From the NCBI GenBank assembly GCA_947446645.1, contig CANFHA010000016.1:62001-126000 (forward strand): 64,000 bases of DNA, in the 5' to 3' direction. Origin of the DNA: Chitinophagaceae bacterium (GTDB taxonomy: Bacteria; Bacteroidota; Bacteroidia; Chitinophagales; Chitinophagaceae). The notes under the pieces were generated by a model that made no database searches, was not told the DNA's origin, and saw nothing but the letters and a program-made list of their open reading frames with translations. A program made the translations under genes and the position numbers. Below, piece after piece: positions 27,457-36,093 of the stretch (positions are counted from its first letter, which is position 1; each line of letters opens with the position of its first letter).

Positions 27457-28209
27457 TTATAGTACCGACCACCAGATATTCCTTGGCGCCATTTTGCCCC
27501 AGCTTTTGAAGCTTTCCTGCAGGCCATCATAGAGCTCTTTTTCGCTAACTTTTTTTCCTTTGTCAGGTATAGTGAAGTCTGTCTCTTTGGGTTGCACCAG
27601 CTCCACCTTATCGGCCGTCCATGTGCAGTGGAGCCTCGGTATTGCCAGTTCCAGTATCATGCCCGGCAGGCCGCCAAACATCTCGGGGCCGCCACTTACC
27701 GCAATATCTTCTGTGTAGAATGCAACCACGTAAACCGTATCGCACATGCGGCCCACTGCCTTGTGGCACTTAAAGTTAGCTATGGTACGTATCTCATCTT
27801 TCACTTGCCACTCCATAACACGTACCGTGTCTTCCACAAAAAACTTCTGGTCAAACACCTTTTTGTTCGCCTTTATTTTGTTTGCGCCGAAATCAGTTAA
27901 AACGATATTTTCTGTAGCGGGTCCGCCGCCAAACATTTTGAAAACATTGCCCTCTACTTCCTTGCCGGGCTTGTAGATGCTGCGAGAAGAGTCGAATACA
28001 AGTTCAAAAAATGAGCTGTTGAACTTCGGTATGCGCGACTTCATTTGTTCCATCATAGGGTTAGCGCCCTGCTCTTCCTCCATTTCCTTCAATTGTGCAT
28101 GGATATTCGTCCGTCGCTCAAACTCTATCTTACCAGCCATAGTATACTGGGCGTTTGCTCCGGCAACGGAGTAAAGCAAAATGGCGGTTATAAAAAATAC
28201 CTGTTTCAT
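27457..28209 (-). CDS. GLPGLI family secreted protein, copy 2
   Basis: A 250-residue protein with a signal peptide (M-K-Q-V-F-F-I-T-A, cleavage near A-N-A-Q). It is closely related to the GLPGLI protein at 20352-21107: shared blocks are S-I-Y-K-P-G-x-E-V-E, E-N-I-V-L-T-D-F, C-H-K-A-V-G, V-Y-V-V-A-F-Y-T-E-D, S-G-G-P-E-M-F-G-G-L-P-G-M and the I-W-W-S-V-L end. The central part after residue 40 is M/E-rich, unlike copy 1. It lies 59 bp downstream of its own barrel-receptor gene. Function unknown, likely partner of that receptor. Confidence 0.88.
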   Translation of the reverse strand: MKQVFFITAILLYSVAGANAQYTMAGKIEFERRTNIHAQLKEMEEEQGANPMMEQMKSRIPKFNSSFFELVFDSSRSIYKPGKEVEGNVFKMFGGGPATENIVLTDFGANKIKANKKVFDQKFFVEDTVRVMEWQVKDEIRTIANFKCHKAVGRMCDTVYVVAFYTEDIAVSGGPEMFGGLPGMILELAIPRLHCTWTADKVELVQPKETDFTIPDKGKKVSEKELYDGLQESFKSWGKMAPRNIWWSVL

Positions 28210-28268
28210 AATCTATTTCTTTATACGCTTACTATTTAACTAATCAACTCATTAACCAATAAACCGGA

Positions 28269-31088
28269 TTACCTCCGCATCATCATCATGCCGCCTCCGT
28301 TTGGTGGTGGTGCACCTGCAGGGGTGTGAGAGAAATTCCAGATAAGGCTGAGCATACCATAACGGCGAATGGTATTATAGTTCTCTTCGGTAATAATGCC
28401 GGCCTGGCCACTTCGGCTATAGCCTACATTCTGATTGAAAATATCAAACACCGAAGCGCGGATCTCTATGTCGCTCTTCTTCCTGAGCTTCTTACCTATA
28501 TAGGCGTTGCAAAGCAGCACATTGTTTCCTTTGTAGAACAGCCTCGTTTCTTCTCTCAGAAACCAGTTTACTGTGGCACTTACTTCCAGTTTCCAGGGCA
28601 GCTGCACGGTAGCGGTAAGCTCGTTGTTGCTCGTCCAGTAGCTGGTGCTGTAGCTGGTTATCGTTGATTTGTTGTCGTTGTAACTAAAAGAGGGGTCGAA
28701 TTCGATGCTGAACTTCTTATCCTTAAAGTATTCTATCGTTGGTGTAAAGGAGTACGTGTTGTTATCACTTTTGTTGAGCGCGCTGTTTACATAACTGTTA
28801 ATATGGTTGATGCCCGAACTCAGGCGTGCACCCATCTGCAGGTCTATCTTTTTCAGTTTGAAGCCATAGCCAAGAAATGCAAAGGCGTTGTAGTTGCCAT
28901 TTACATTTACATATTGTGTGGTGCGGATACCACCTATGTTTGTTGTATTAGTGCTTATGGCATCGCCGATGACGTTAAAGCTCGCGCTTGCGAACAAATA
29001 CCGCTGTGACAATATTTTAAAGTTATTGAAGCGGATGCTGAATGCATTTGTAAACTGCTGCCGTAGGCCTGGGTTACCGACTGTTTGATTTGTAGGGTCT
29101 GTATTCTGGCACTGTGGCGACACTTCGTCAATGGTAGGCTGGGTGGTACTGCCGAGGTAGTTGAAACGGAAATTGGTTTCCCGGCCGACCCTGTACACAA
29201 ACGTAGCCTTAGGGAAATAATTCAGATAGGCATATTTACGCTCTGATCCCGGCCGGAGGGCATCGGACTGATCATAGAGCGCATTAGAGATATCACCACC
29301 CACAGAGAAGTTAATTTGTTTGAACACAAAACGGGCAGCGACACCACCCATATTGGTAAATATATTGTACTTGTAATCCGTGCTGTAAAAAGTGTTCCTG
29401 TTGTTAAAAACACCGGGCGCTGTGCTGTCATAAGAATTATTGGTGGAGTTACTGTTGTTTATGGTTACGCCATAGTCCAGCTCCAGGTAGGCCACTTTCG
29501 ATAATGGCTCAGTATATGTTGCCTTTGCATTAAATGCCAGTGTGCCTACGTCGCTGCTCTTGCGCTGGCTGGTATAAATGCTTGAGTCCGGCATGCCCGC
29601 GCTGGATGCATACACATCCGTTAGTGATCTGAGGTGACCATCGCTTTTCGAGTCTTTATAATTCTCTTTGACATCCACAGATAGCGTCCGTCCCTTCTTA
29701 GCAAATTTCTTTCTCAGCAGCAGGTCTGCATTTACAAAATCTGCTTTAGCATTGCTCGTCACCTTGCGGTCGTTAGTATTAGATAGTAAACTATCCTGCA
29801 GCAGTGTGGTGCTGTAGTAGTCGGTGGAGATATCGGTGTTTTTTTCGCCGGCAGTAGCAGTTACCTTAATCGATAACAAGGAGTCGATCTTCCATTCATA
29901 CATGCCATCCAGCCCGTGGCGGTCGCCCCTGCTGAATTGATTTTTATTCTGGCGTATTATGCTCTCCTGGTCATTGGGCAGCGGATTTTGTGTTACTGTC
30001 GTTCCCTCTATTTCTACGTTCTGCATGGCATAGCGGTAGTTGGCAGTTACGTGTTGCTTGTCCTCATTCCACTTATCAGCAAAGTGGAGGCCTCCGGTCC
30101 ACACCTTGGGCAGACCCTCTCCATTATACTTACCGTCCCATCCGGCTATGTCTTCGGCATTGTTGTTAGAGGTTATGGTTACCTGGCCTTCATCGGTGAT
30201 CTCCGTAACACCGCTTCCGCTGCTGAAGCTGTTGTTATCCTGCCAGCCGAGGCCTACCTTGTCGGTATTAGACATAATACCGAAAGCCGATAATTGCCTT
30301 TTGGCTTTAAATGCATTGATCATGCCCTGGTTCTGAAAGTAGCCATCCGTTCCGCCTCCCGCTTCCAGCTTACCAAAGTAGCCTTTCTTCTTATCCTCCT
30401 TTAACTCCAGGTTTATGGTTTTAGTTTTTTGTCCATCGTCTATCCCTGTAAATTCTGTCTGGTCGCTTTTCTTATCGTACACCTGCACTTTCTCTACTGC
30501 ATTGGCTTGTAAGCCCTTTGTTACCACCTTCGGGTCGTCGGAGAAAAACTCTTCACCATCTACAAGTACTTTTTGTACGGTCTCGCCTTGCGCGGTTATC
30601 TGCCCGTTTTTATCTACCTGTATACCCGGCAGTCTTTTTAATAGGTCTTCCACCGTAGCGCCTTTCTTCACCTTAAAGCTGTCGGCCATATACTCAGTAG
30701 TATCGCCCTTTATCTTTATGGCGGCTACCTGCTGCCTGAGCACAAACTCTTTTAGCAGGTGCTCCTTCGACACCATAGGTATAGTGCCATAGTCGGTCAC
30801 CTGTTTCTTCACATTCACCACATCTATATAATTGGCAAAGCTTGGGAAGGTAACCTGCAGTATATACTTACCCTGTGCAGGTGCTTTCAGCTCAAAGGTT
30901 CCATCCTGCCGGGTGCGGGTGAAGGTTTGTATTACCGAGTCGGTGGTGCGGATAAGGACCACAGAGGCGCGCGGCAACTGGGCCATGTTCAGCGTATCTG
31001 TTACTGATCCCTTTATGGTATAGCTCTGCGCTATGCTGCGCTGAAATGAGCATAAAAGGACAAGGCAACCAATAAAAAAGTACTTCAT
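28269..31088 (-). CDS. TonB-dependent-receptor-like outer membrane beta-barrel protein, copy 2
   Basis: Start chosen at the ATG at 31088 (939 residues), because it opens on a signal peptide (M-K-Y-F-F-I-G-C-L, cleavage at S-I-A-Q). An upstream start at 31148 would add 20 non-signal residues. Same domain order as copy 1: CarboxypepD_reg-like domain, plug-like part with L-P-G-I-Q-V-D-K-N-G-Q and V-L-V-D-G-E-E-F-F-S-D-D-P, then the barrel. Unlike copy 1 it ends in a Gly/Met/Pro-rich tail (P-P-N-G-G-G-M-M-M-M-R-R), so the last strand is not C-terminal. The GLPGLI gene follows at 59 bp. Confidence 0.88.
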   Translation of the reverse strand: MKYFFIGCLVLLCSFQRSIAQSYTIKGSVTDTLNMAQLPRASVVLIRTTDSVIQTFTRTRQDGTFELKAPAQGKYILQVTFPSFANYIDVVNVKKQVTDYGTIPMVSKEHLLKEFVLRQQVAAIKIKGDTTEYMADSFKVKKGATVEDLLKRLPGIQVDKNGQITAQGETVQKVLVDGEEFFSDDPKVVTKGLQANAVEKVQVYDKKSDQTEFTGIDDGQKTKTINLELKEDKKKGYFGKLEAGGGTDGYFQNQGMINAFKAKRQLSAFGIMSNTDKVGLGWQDNNSFSSGSGVTEITDEGQVTITSNNNAEDIAGWDGKYNGEGLPKVWTGGLHFADKWNEDKQHVTANYRYAMQNVEIEGTTVTQNPLPNDQESIIRQNKNQFSRGDRHGLDGMYEWKIDSLLSIKVTATAGEKNTDISTDYYSTTLLQDSLLSNTNDRKVTSNAKADFVNADLLLRKKFAKKGRTLSVDVKENYKDSKSDGHLRSLTDVYASSAGMPDSSIYTSQRKSSDVGTLAFNAKATYTEPLSKVAYLELDYGVTINNSNSTNNSYDSTAPGVFNNRNTFYSTDYKYNIFTNMGGVAARFVFKQINFSVGGDISNALYDQSDALRPGSERKYAYLNYFPKATFVYRVGRETNFRFNYLGSTTQPTIDEVSPQCQNTDPTNQTVGNPGLRQQFTNAFSIRFNNFKILSQRYLFASASFNVIGDAISTNTTNIGGIRTTQYVNVNGNYNAFAFLGYGFKLKKIDLQMGARLSSGINHINSYVNSALNKSDNNTYSFTPTIEYFKDKKFSIEFDPSFSYNDNKSTITSYSTSYWTSNNELTATVQLPWKLEVSATVNWFLREETRLFYKGNNVLLCNAYIGKKLRKKSDIEIRASVFDIFNQNVGYSRSGQAGIITEENYNTIRRYGMLSLIWNFSHTPAGAPPPNGGGMMMMRR

Positions 31089-31237
31089 AAAACGGTGTGT
31101 GTGATCGTTTTCGCCAATAGCAAAGCGAATTGTTCTGTAAAGCAACAAAACTACGACTAAATAACGCCTTGTGATGAGGGTTAGAAAAAGGGGTACATGC
31201 CATCTTTTAACACTTCCTTACCAGAAAGCGCCTGATT

Positions 31238-34200
31238 CTATTTTGCCGGGGCCTGGCCCACCACAGCTTTATACACAGCAGGCCGGTTATGGTCTACCGG
31301 TATTCCTAATGCCTCATAAATGTAGTCCTGGGAAGTAGTGCGCACACCCAGTTTTGTGATCTTGGTATTGGCACCAGATGGGAATACACGGTTTGATAAA
31401 AACACAAACACGATGCCGGTAGCAGGATCGGCCCATGCGCAGGTGCCCGTGAAGCCTTGGTGCCCGAATGCCAGACCGCTGCAGCGCTCCCCAGCGGGCC
31501 CTGATTCATCGGCTTCAGGCAGCGGCTTATCAAAGCCAAGACCACGGTGGCTGATCTTGCTGTTGTAGGCGGTAAAAAGATCTACTGTAGCCGGCTTGAA
31601 GTACCGTTTAGTGCCGTATACTCCTTTATTCAGCAGCATCTGGAAAATAGCCGCAACATCGTGGGTCGATGCAAACAAGCCCGCATGGCCGCCTACACCA
31701 CCCAGCATAGCTGCCCCAGGGTCATGCACAAAGCCCCACAAGGTCTGGCTGCGGAAGGTGATCTCCACCTCTGAAGGTACTATCTGCAGCGAATCAAATT
31801 TCTTTAGCGGTAGATAAGTGATACGCTTCAGACCCATGGGCTTATAAAATTCTTCATCAGCGTATTTGTCTATTGTCTGGCCGGTTATTTGTTTTACCAC
31901 GGCCGCCAGGAAGAAATAATCGAGATCGCTATATAGCATTTTGCCGGCATTGTCCAGCGGGCTGGCATAGATCCTGCTCCACATGGTATCTATCCAGTCG
32001 GTACGCAGGTTTACATCTTTAGCTACCTGCACACCAAAGCCCGGTGTTGGTGTTTTGCGGTACAGGTCGCTTTTCAGTTTGCCATCACCGTCTACTGTTT
32101 CTTTATAGAACGGTATCCAGCCTTTTAGTCCGGCCTGGTGCAGCAGTATATCTTTTATCAGCAGGCCCGATTTATTGGTACCCCTTGCCTGTGGCAGGTA
32201 GTCACCCAGCGTTTTGTTCAGGTCCAGCTTGCCCTGCTCATAAAGCCGCATCACAGAAATGGTTGTTGCCAGTACCTTGGTGCACGAGGCCATATCGTAA
32301 AGCATATTGGTGTCTACAGCATGCATCTTGTCGTACCGGGTGTAGCCAAAAGCTTTATCGTAAAATACCTTTCCATTGTGCGCCGCCAGTACCCTGCAAC
32401 CGGGAAATACGCCATCAGCTATATTGCGCGCCATAAACATATCCAGCCTGTCCAGGGCTTTTTGCTCCACTACACCTGCATCCGTTGGGAAAAACACTTT
32501 CCTCAGTTCATTGGAAGCCTCCTTCAGCACCACGGGTGGTTTCACTGGCATAGGGCATATGCTCTGTCCGTTCATGCAGGCCGTTACGGGTAATTTTCCT
32601 TTAAACCGGGTCTTGCGCAGCAGCATATTGGCAACCGCATTTTCTGTAAGTGTATCATCTTCGTAAGCCACTACCACGGAGCCCGCGCCACAAAAGTACT
32701 GGGTGACATAGGCGTTGCCCATATCTACTACCAGCACATTGTTACGGCAGCCTGCCTGCTGCAGAAAAGCCACCGCCTCATCTCCAAGGCCGTAGTTACC
32801 ACCGGGCGCAAAACTGAGATTATGAATGGCAATAACTGTAACATCGTACTTGCTCATACCGTCCAGTATCTTCTGCACTGTATCAGCAGGACTACCTTTT
32901 GGCAACCACTCCGCTTTTACATTATCAAACTCATCGTCAAGGCGCTGGTAGAGTGGTGTTATTGCAGAAGCGTTTACGCCAATGTAGCCTATGCGCATGT
33001 TCTCGTTTATTTTTTTCAGCGCCTGATTATCGTCTCTTATTATGGTTATGGCTGCCCTGGCCACCTGGCTGCGCAGGGTGTCCACCATTTTGTTGAGGTC
33101 GGCCGTAATATTGGTAGTGTCAATTTCTTTCCACTCGTTCAGGCCGGCATTGTACTTTGCTGCAAGTATCTTTTTTACACTGGTTTCGAGCGCCGATTGC
33201 GGGATAATGCCCGTGTCTATAGCATGTTTTATTTTAGCCAGCGCTGCGGGCACATCCTGCGAAAACAACAGTACATCGTTGCCGGCTTCAAATGCCAGCA
33301 GGTCAGCATCGCCGGCGGGGAAGTATTTGGTAACACCTTGCATATTCAGCGCATCAGTAAAGATAAGCCCGGTAAAACCAAGCTTGTTTTTCAGCAGGCC
33401 GGTAACCGCGTTTTTAGAAAGCGTTGTAGGTACATGAGCAGTAGTATCCAGGGCCGGTACTTCCAGGTGGGCTACCATTACACTTTTCACGCCGGCCGCT
33501 ATCAGCTGTTTAAAAGGGTAGAGCTCTATACTGTCCAGCTGCTCTACAGTGCGTGTTACCACGGGTAGTTCTTTATGCGAGTCAGCGCTGGTATTTCCAT
33601 GCCCCGGAAAGTGCTTGGCGCAGGCCATAATACCGTTGCGCTGCAGGCCTTTCATAAAGGCAATACCCAGGTGCGACACCCACGCTTTATCCTCTCCAAA
33701 CGAGCGGGAGTTGATGACCGGGTTAGCCGGGTTATTATTCACATCTACATCTGGCGCAAAGTCTATATGCACACCCAGCCGCCTGCACTGCATAGCTATA
33801 GCACTTGCTACGCGAAAGACGATATCAGTATCACGAGTAGCGCCCAGCATCATTTGTCTGGGTAGGCTCTTTACACTATCCAGGCGCATACCCAGGCCCC
33901 ACTCGGCATCCATAGATAATAGCAAAGGTACATTTGCCAGGTGCTGATATTTGTTGGTAAGTATTGCCTGGCGCACAGGGCCGCCCTGCATGAAAATAAG
34001 GCCGCCCAGCTGGTGTGCATTTATCAGTTGTGTTACCAATTCCTCATTATAGTTCTTTCCACCCGAATAAGCTGCTATCATGAACAATTGTCCGATGCGC
34101 TCCTCTTGCGTCAGCTTATCATAAACGCTGTCTACCCAATGGTTGCGTGCGGCTATATTGATGGGTTTTAGCTTGCCGTTAGTTTGGCCATAGCTGAAAA

Positions 34201-34255
34201 CAGTAAAAAACAAAGAAACAAACACCAGCGAAATAGCGCAACGGAATAGCCTCAT
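31238..34255 (-). CDS. GH3 beta-N-acetylhexosaminidase fused to a serine-hydrolase (beta-lactamase-fold) domain
   Basis: Start chosen at the ATG at 34255 (1005 residues), in front of a signal peptide (about 1-23, F-S-Y-G-Q). Residues about 40-370 are a glycoside hydrolase family 3 domain. The NagZ signature K-H-F-P-G-H-G (214-220) with D-S-H (225-227) provides the acid/base loop, and the Asp nucleophile is D301 in F-T-D-A-L-N-M. Residues about 595-990 are a class C beta-lactamase-like hydrolase with S657-C-T-K660 (SxxK) and Y-S-D near 760. It probably removes GlcNAc and hydrolyses peptide or ester bonds in cell wall fragments in the periplasm. Such fusions are known in Bacteroidota. Confidence 0.88.
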   Translation of the reverse strand: MRLFRCAISLVFVSLFFTVFSYGQTNGKLKPINIAARNHWVDSVYDKLTQEERIGQLFMIAAYSGGKNYNEELVTQLINAHQLGGLIFMQGGPVRQAILTNKYQHLANVPLLLSMDAEWGLGMRLDSVKSLPRQMMLGATRDTDIVFRVASAIAMQCRRLGVHIDFAPDVDVNNNPANPVINSRSFGEDKAWVSHLGIAFMKGLQRNGIMACAKHFPGHGNTSADSHKELPVVTRTVEQLDSIELYPFKQLIAAGVKSVMVAHLEVPALDTTAHVPTTLSKNAVTGLLKNKLGFTGLIFTDALNMQGVTKYFPAGDADLLAFEAGNDVLLFSQDVPAALAKIKHAIDTGIIPQSALETSVKKILAAKYNAGLNEWKEIDTTNITADLNKMVDTLRSQVARAAITIIRDDNQALKKINENMRIGYIGVNASAITPLYQRLDDEFDNVKAEWLPKGSPADTVQKILDGMSKYDVTVIAIHNLSFAPGGNYGLGDEAVAFLQQAGCRNNVLVVDMGNAYVTQYFCGAGSVVVAYEDDTLTENAVANMLLRKTRFKGKLPVTACMNGQSICPMPVKPPVVLKEASNELRKVFFPTDAGVVEQKALDRLDMFMARNIADGVFPGCRVLAAHNGKVFYDKAFGYTRYDKMHAVDTNMLYDMASCTKVLATTISVMRLYEQGKLDLNKTLGDYLPQARGTNKSGLLIKDILLHQAGLKGWIPFYKETVDGDGKLKSDLYRKTPTPGFGVQVAKDVNLRTDWIDTMWSRIYASPLDNAGKMLYSDLDYFFLAAVVKQITGQTIDKYADEEFYKPMGLKRITYLPLKKFDSLQIVPSEVEITFRSQTLWGFVHDPGAAMLGGVGGHAGLFASTHDVAAIFQMLLNKGVYGTKRYFKPATVDLFTAYNSKISHRGLGFDKPLPEADESGPAGERCSGLAFGHQGFTGTCAWADPATGIVFVFLSNRVFPSGANTKITKLGVRTTSQDYIYEALGIPVDHNRPAVYKAVVGQAPAK

Positions 34256-34453
34256 TAAGCAAAAATAATTGACCACCTAAATATCGCTGATAATAGCAGT
34301 ATTTCAAATTTTCACTGCAATTATTAACAAGTGTAGTGACGACAACAAACAGGAGCGTGATTAAGAGAACTTTACAAACCAATACTTGAACTGCCGTGTT
34401 TGTCTTTCCACAGCTCATGTTTGCGGTCATAATTAACTATTCCACCAATCAAC

Positions 34454-34461
34454 TAACTTTG
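34454..34461 (+). promoter_or_regulatory. Putative -7 box of gpmI promoter
   Basis: TAACTTTG followed by CACC and then the ATG at 34466, only 4 bp after the box. If it is a promoter the mRNA would be leaderless or nearly so. The closest upstream TTTG (34420-34423) is too far for a -33 element. Confidence 0.45.
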
Positions 34462-34465
34462 CACC

Positions 34466-35992
34466 ATGTCTAAAAAAGCAATGCTTATTATAATGGACGG
34501 CTGGGGCCATGGCAAGGTGCCTGCTGCTGATGCCGTAGCAAATGCTAACGCGCCGTTTGTGAAATCCCTTTATAATCAATACCCCAATACTGAGTTGATA
34601 ACCTGTGGTGAAGATGTGGGCCTGCCTGCAGGGCAAATGGGAAATTCGGAAGTCGGCCACCTGAACATTGGTGCCGGTCGAATTGTGTACCAGGAGCTTC
34701 AGCGTATCAATGTAGCGGTGAGAGATGGTGAGTTGGAGCGCAGCCCGGTTTTACATGCTGCTTTCGAAGCCGCGAAGACCGCAGGTAAAACGCTGCATTT
34801 CATAGGACTAGTGAGCGATGGCGGCGTACACTCCCACATACAGCACCTGAAAGCACTTTGCACGCTGGCGCAGAAAAATAATGTGCCGCGTGTGGCTGTC
34901 CATGCATTTAGTGATGGCAGGGACTGTGACCCGAAGAGCGGACTTGGGTTTATTACTGAACTGAATATACACCTGCGTGAAACAAACTGTATGCTGGCAT
35001 CCGTTACCGGCCGGTTCTACGCTATGGACCGCGATAAGCGCTGGGAGCGGGTAAAGGTAGCTTATGACGGAATGGTGAATGGTTTAGGAACCCATACTAC
35101 TGATGCCCTGGCTGCTATTGAAGCCTCTTACAAAGAACAGGTAACGGATGAATTCATAAAGCCAATAATTGTATGCGATGCCGCAGGCAAGCCGCTTGCT
35201 ACTATAAAAGATAGTGATGTAGTGGTGTGTTTCAATTTCCGCACCGACCGTTGCCGCGAAATAACGGAGGCATTGACCCAGCAGGCTTTTGCAGAGCAGA
35301 ATATGCACCCGCTGGATCTTCATTATGTGACCATGACTGAGTACGACAAGAGCTTTAAAAAAGTAAATGTCATATTTGAAAACAAAGACCTTACCAATAC
35401 CCTTGGCGAAGTGCTGGAGGCAAATGGTAAGACGCAGATACGCATAGCTGAAACGGAGAAATATCCACACGTGACATTCTTTTTCTCCGGGGGCCGCGAG
35501 GCGCCGTTTGCTGGAGAAAAGCGTATCATGATACCCTCTCCCAGAACGGTAGCGACCTATGATCTGAAGCCGGAAATGAGCGCACTGGAATTGACCGATG
35601 CAATACTCCCGGAAATAAATGCCGGCACTACTGACTTTATCTGCCTCAACTTTGCAAATGCGGACATGGTAGGGCACACCGGCGTGTGGCCTGCAGTAAT
35701 AAAGGCAGTGGAAACAGTAGATAGCTGCGTGAGCCGGCTGGTGCCTGCTGCTCTGAAAAATGGCTACGCAGTTTTCCTGACTGCAGACCATGGAAATGCT
35801 GATTATATGGTAAATGAAGATGGCACGCCGAATACGGCACATACGCTGAATCTTGTGCCACTATTCCTTATTTCCAACGACTTTAAGGGTAAGCTGAGCC
35901 CGGGAAAGCTTGGCGACCTGGCTCCCAGCATATTAACGTATATGGGTATAACAGTACCTGCGGAAATGACCGGAAACGTACTGATAAGCTAG
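34466..35992 (+). CDS. gpmI: 2,3-bisphosphoglycerate-independent phosphoglycerate mutase
   Basis: A 508-residue enzyme of the alkaline phosphatase superfamily that interconverts 3- and 2-phosphoglycerate in glycolysis. M-D-G-W-G-H (10-15) supplies metal ligands and G-Q-M-G-N-S-E-V-G-H (about 56-65) contains the phosphorylated Ser. Later metal sites are visible in N-F-A-N-A-D-M-V-G-H-T-G (about 395-406) and T-A-D-H-G-N-A-D (about 437-444). The length is typical of the two-Mn form. The ATG is 4 bp after a TAnnTTTG box. A terminator follows. Confidence 0.96.
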   Translation: MSKKAMLIIMDGWGHGKVPAADAVANANAPFVKSLYNQYPNTELITCGEDVGLPAGQMGNSEVGHLNIGAGRIVYQELQRINVAVRDGELERSPVLHAAFEAAKTAGKTLHFIGLVSDGGVHSHIQHLKALCTLAQKNNVPRVAVHAFSDGRDCDPKSGLGFITELNIHLRETNCMLASVTGRFYAMDRDKRWERVKVAYDGMVNGLGTHTTDALAAIEASYKEQVTDEFIKPIIVCDAAGKPLATIKDSDVVVCFNFRTDRCREITEALTQQAFAEQNMHPLDLHYVTMTEYDKSFKKVNVIFENKDLTNTLGEVLEANGKTQIRIAETEKYPHVTFFFSGGREAPFAGEKRIMIPSPRTVATYDLKPEMSALELTDAILPEINAGTTDFICLNFANADMVGHTGVWPAVIKAVETVDSCVSRLVPAALKNGYAVFLTADHGNADYMVNEDGTPNTAHTLNLVPLFLISNDFKGKLSPGKLGDLAPSILTYMGITVPAEMTGNVLIS

Positions 35993-36029
35993 AGCCCGAT
36001 AGGTTACATTTATAGGGACTTCAATATTT

Positions 36030-36054
36030 GCCCGCACGGTAGTGCGGGCTTTTT
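36030..36054 (+). terminator. Rho-independent terminator of gpmI
   Basis: GCCCGCAC and GTGCGGGC form a perfect 8-bp G/C-rich stem with loop GGTA, followed by TTTTT. It lies 37 bp after the gpmI stop and directly precedes the clpX promoter box. Confidence 0.9.
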
Positions 36055-36057
36055 ACT

Positions 36058-36065
36058 TACCTTTG
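36058..36065 (+). promoter_or_regulatory. Putative -7 box of clpX promoter
   Basis: TACCTTTG followed by CACC matches TAnnTTTG, 28 bp before the clpX ATG and 3 bp after the gpmI terminator T-tract. Confidence 0.5.
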
Positions 36066-36093
36066 CACCTCAATTAAATAAGGAAAAAAGTTA

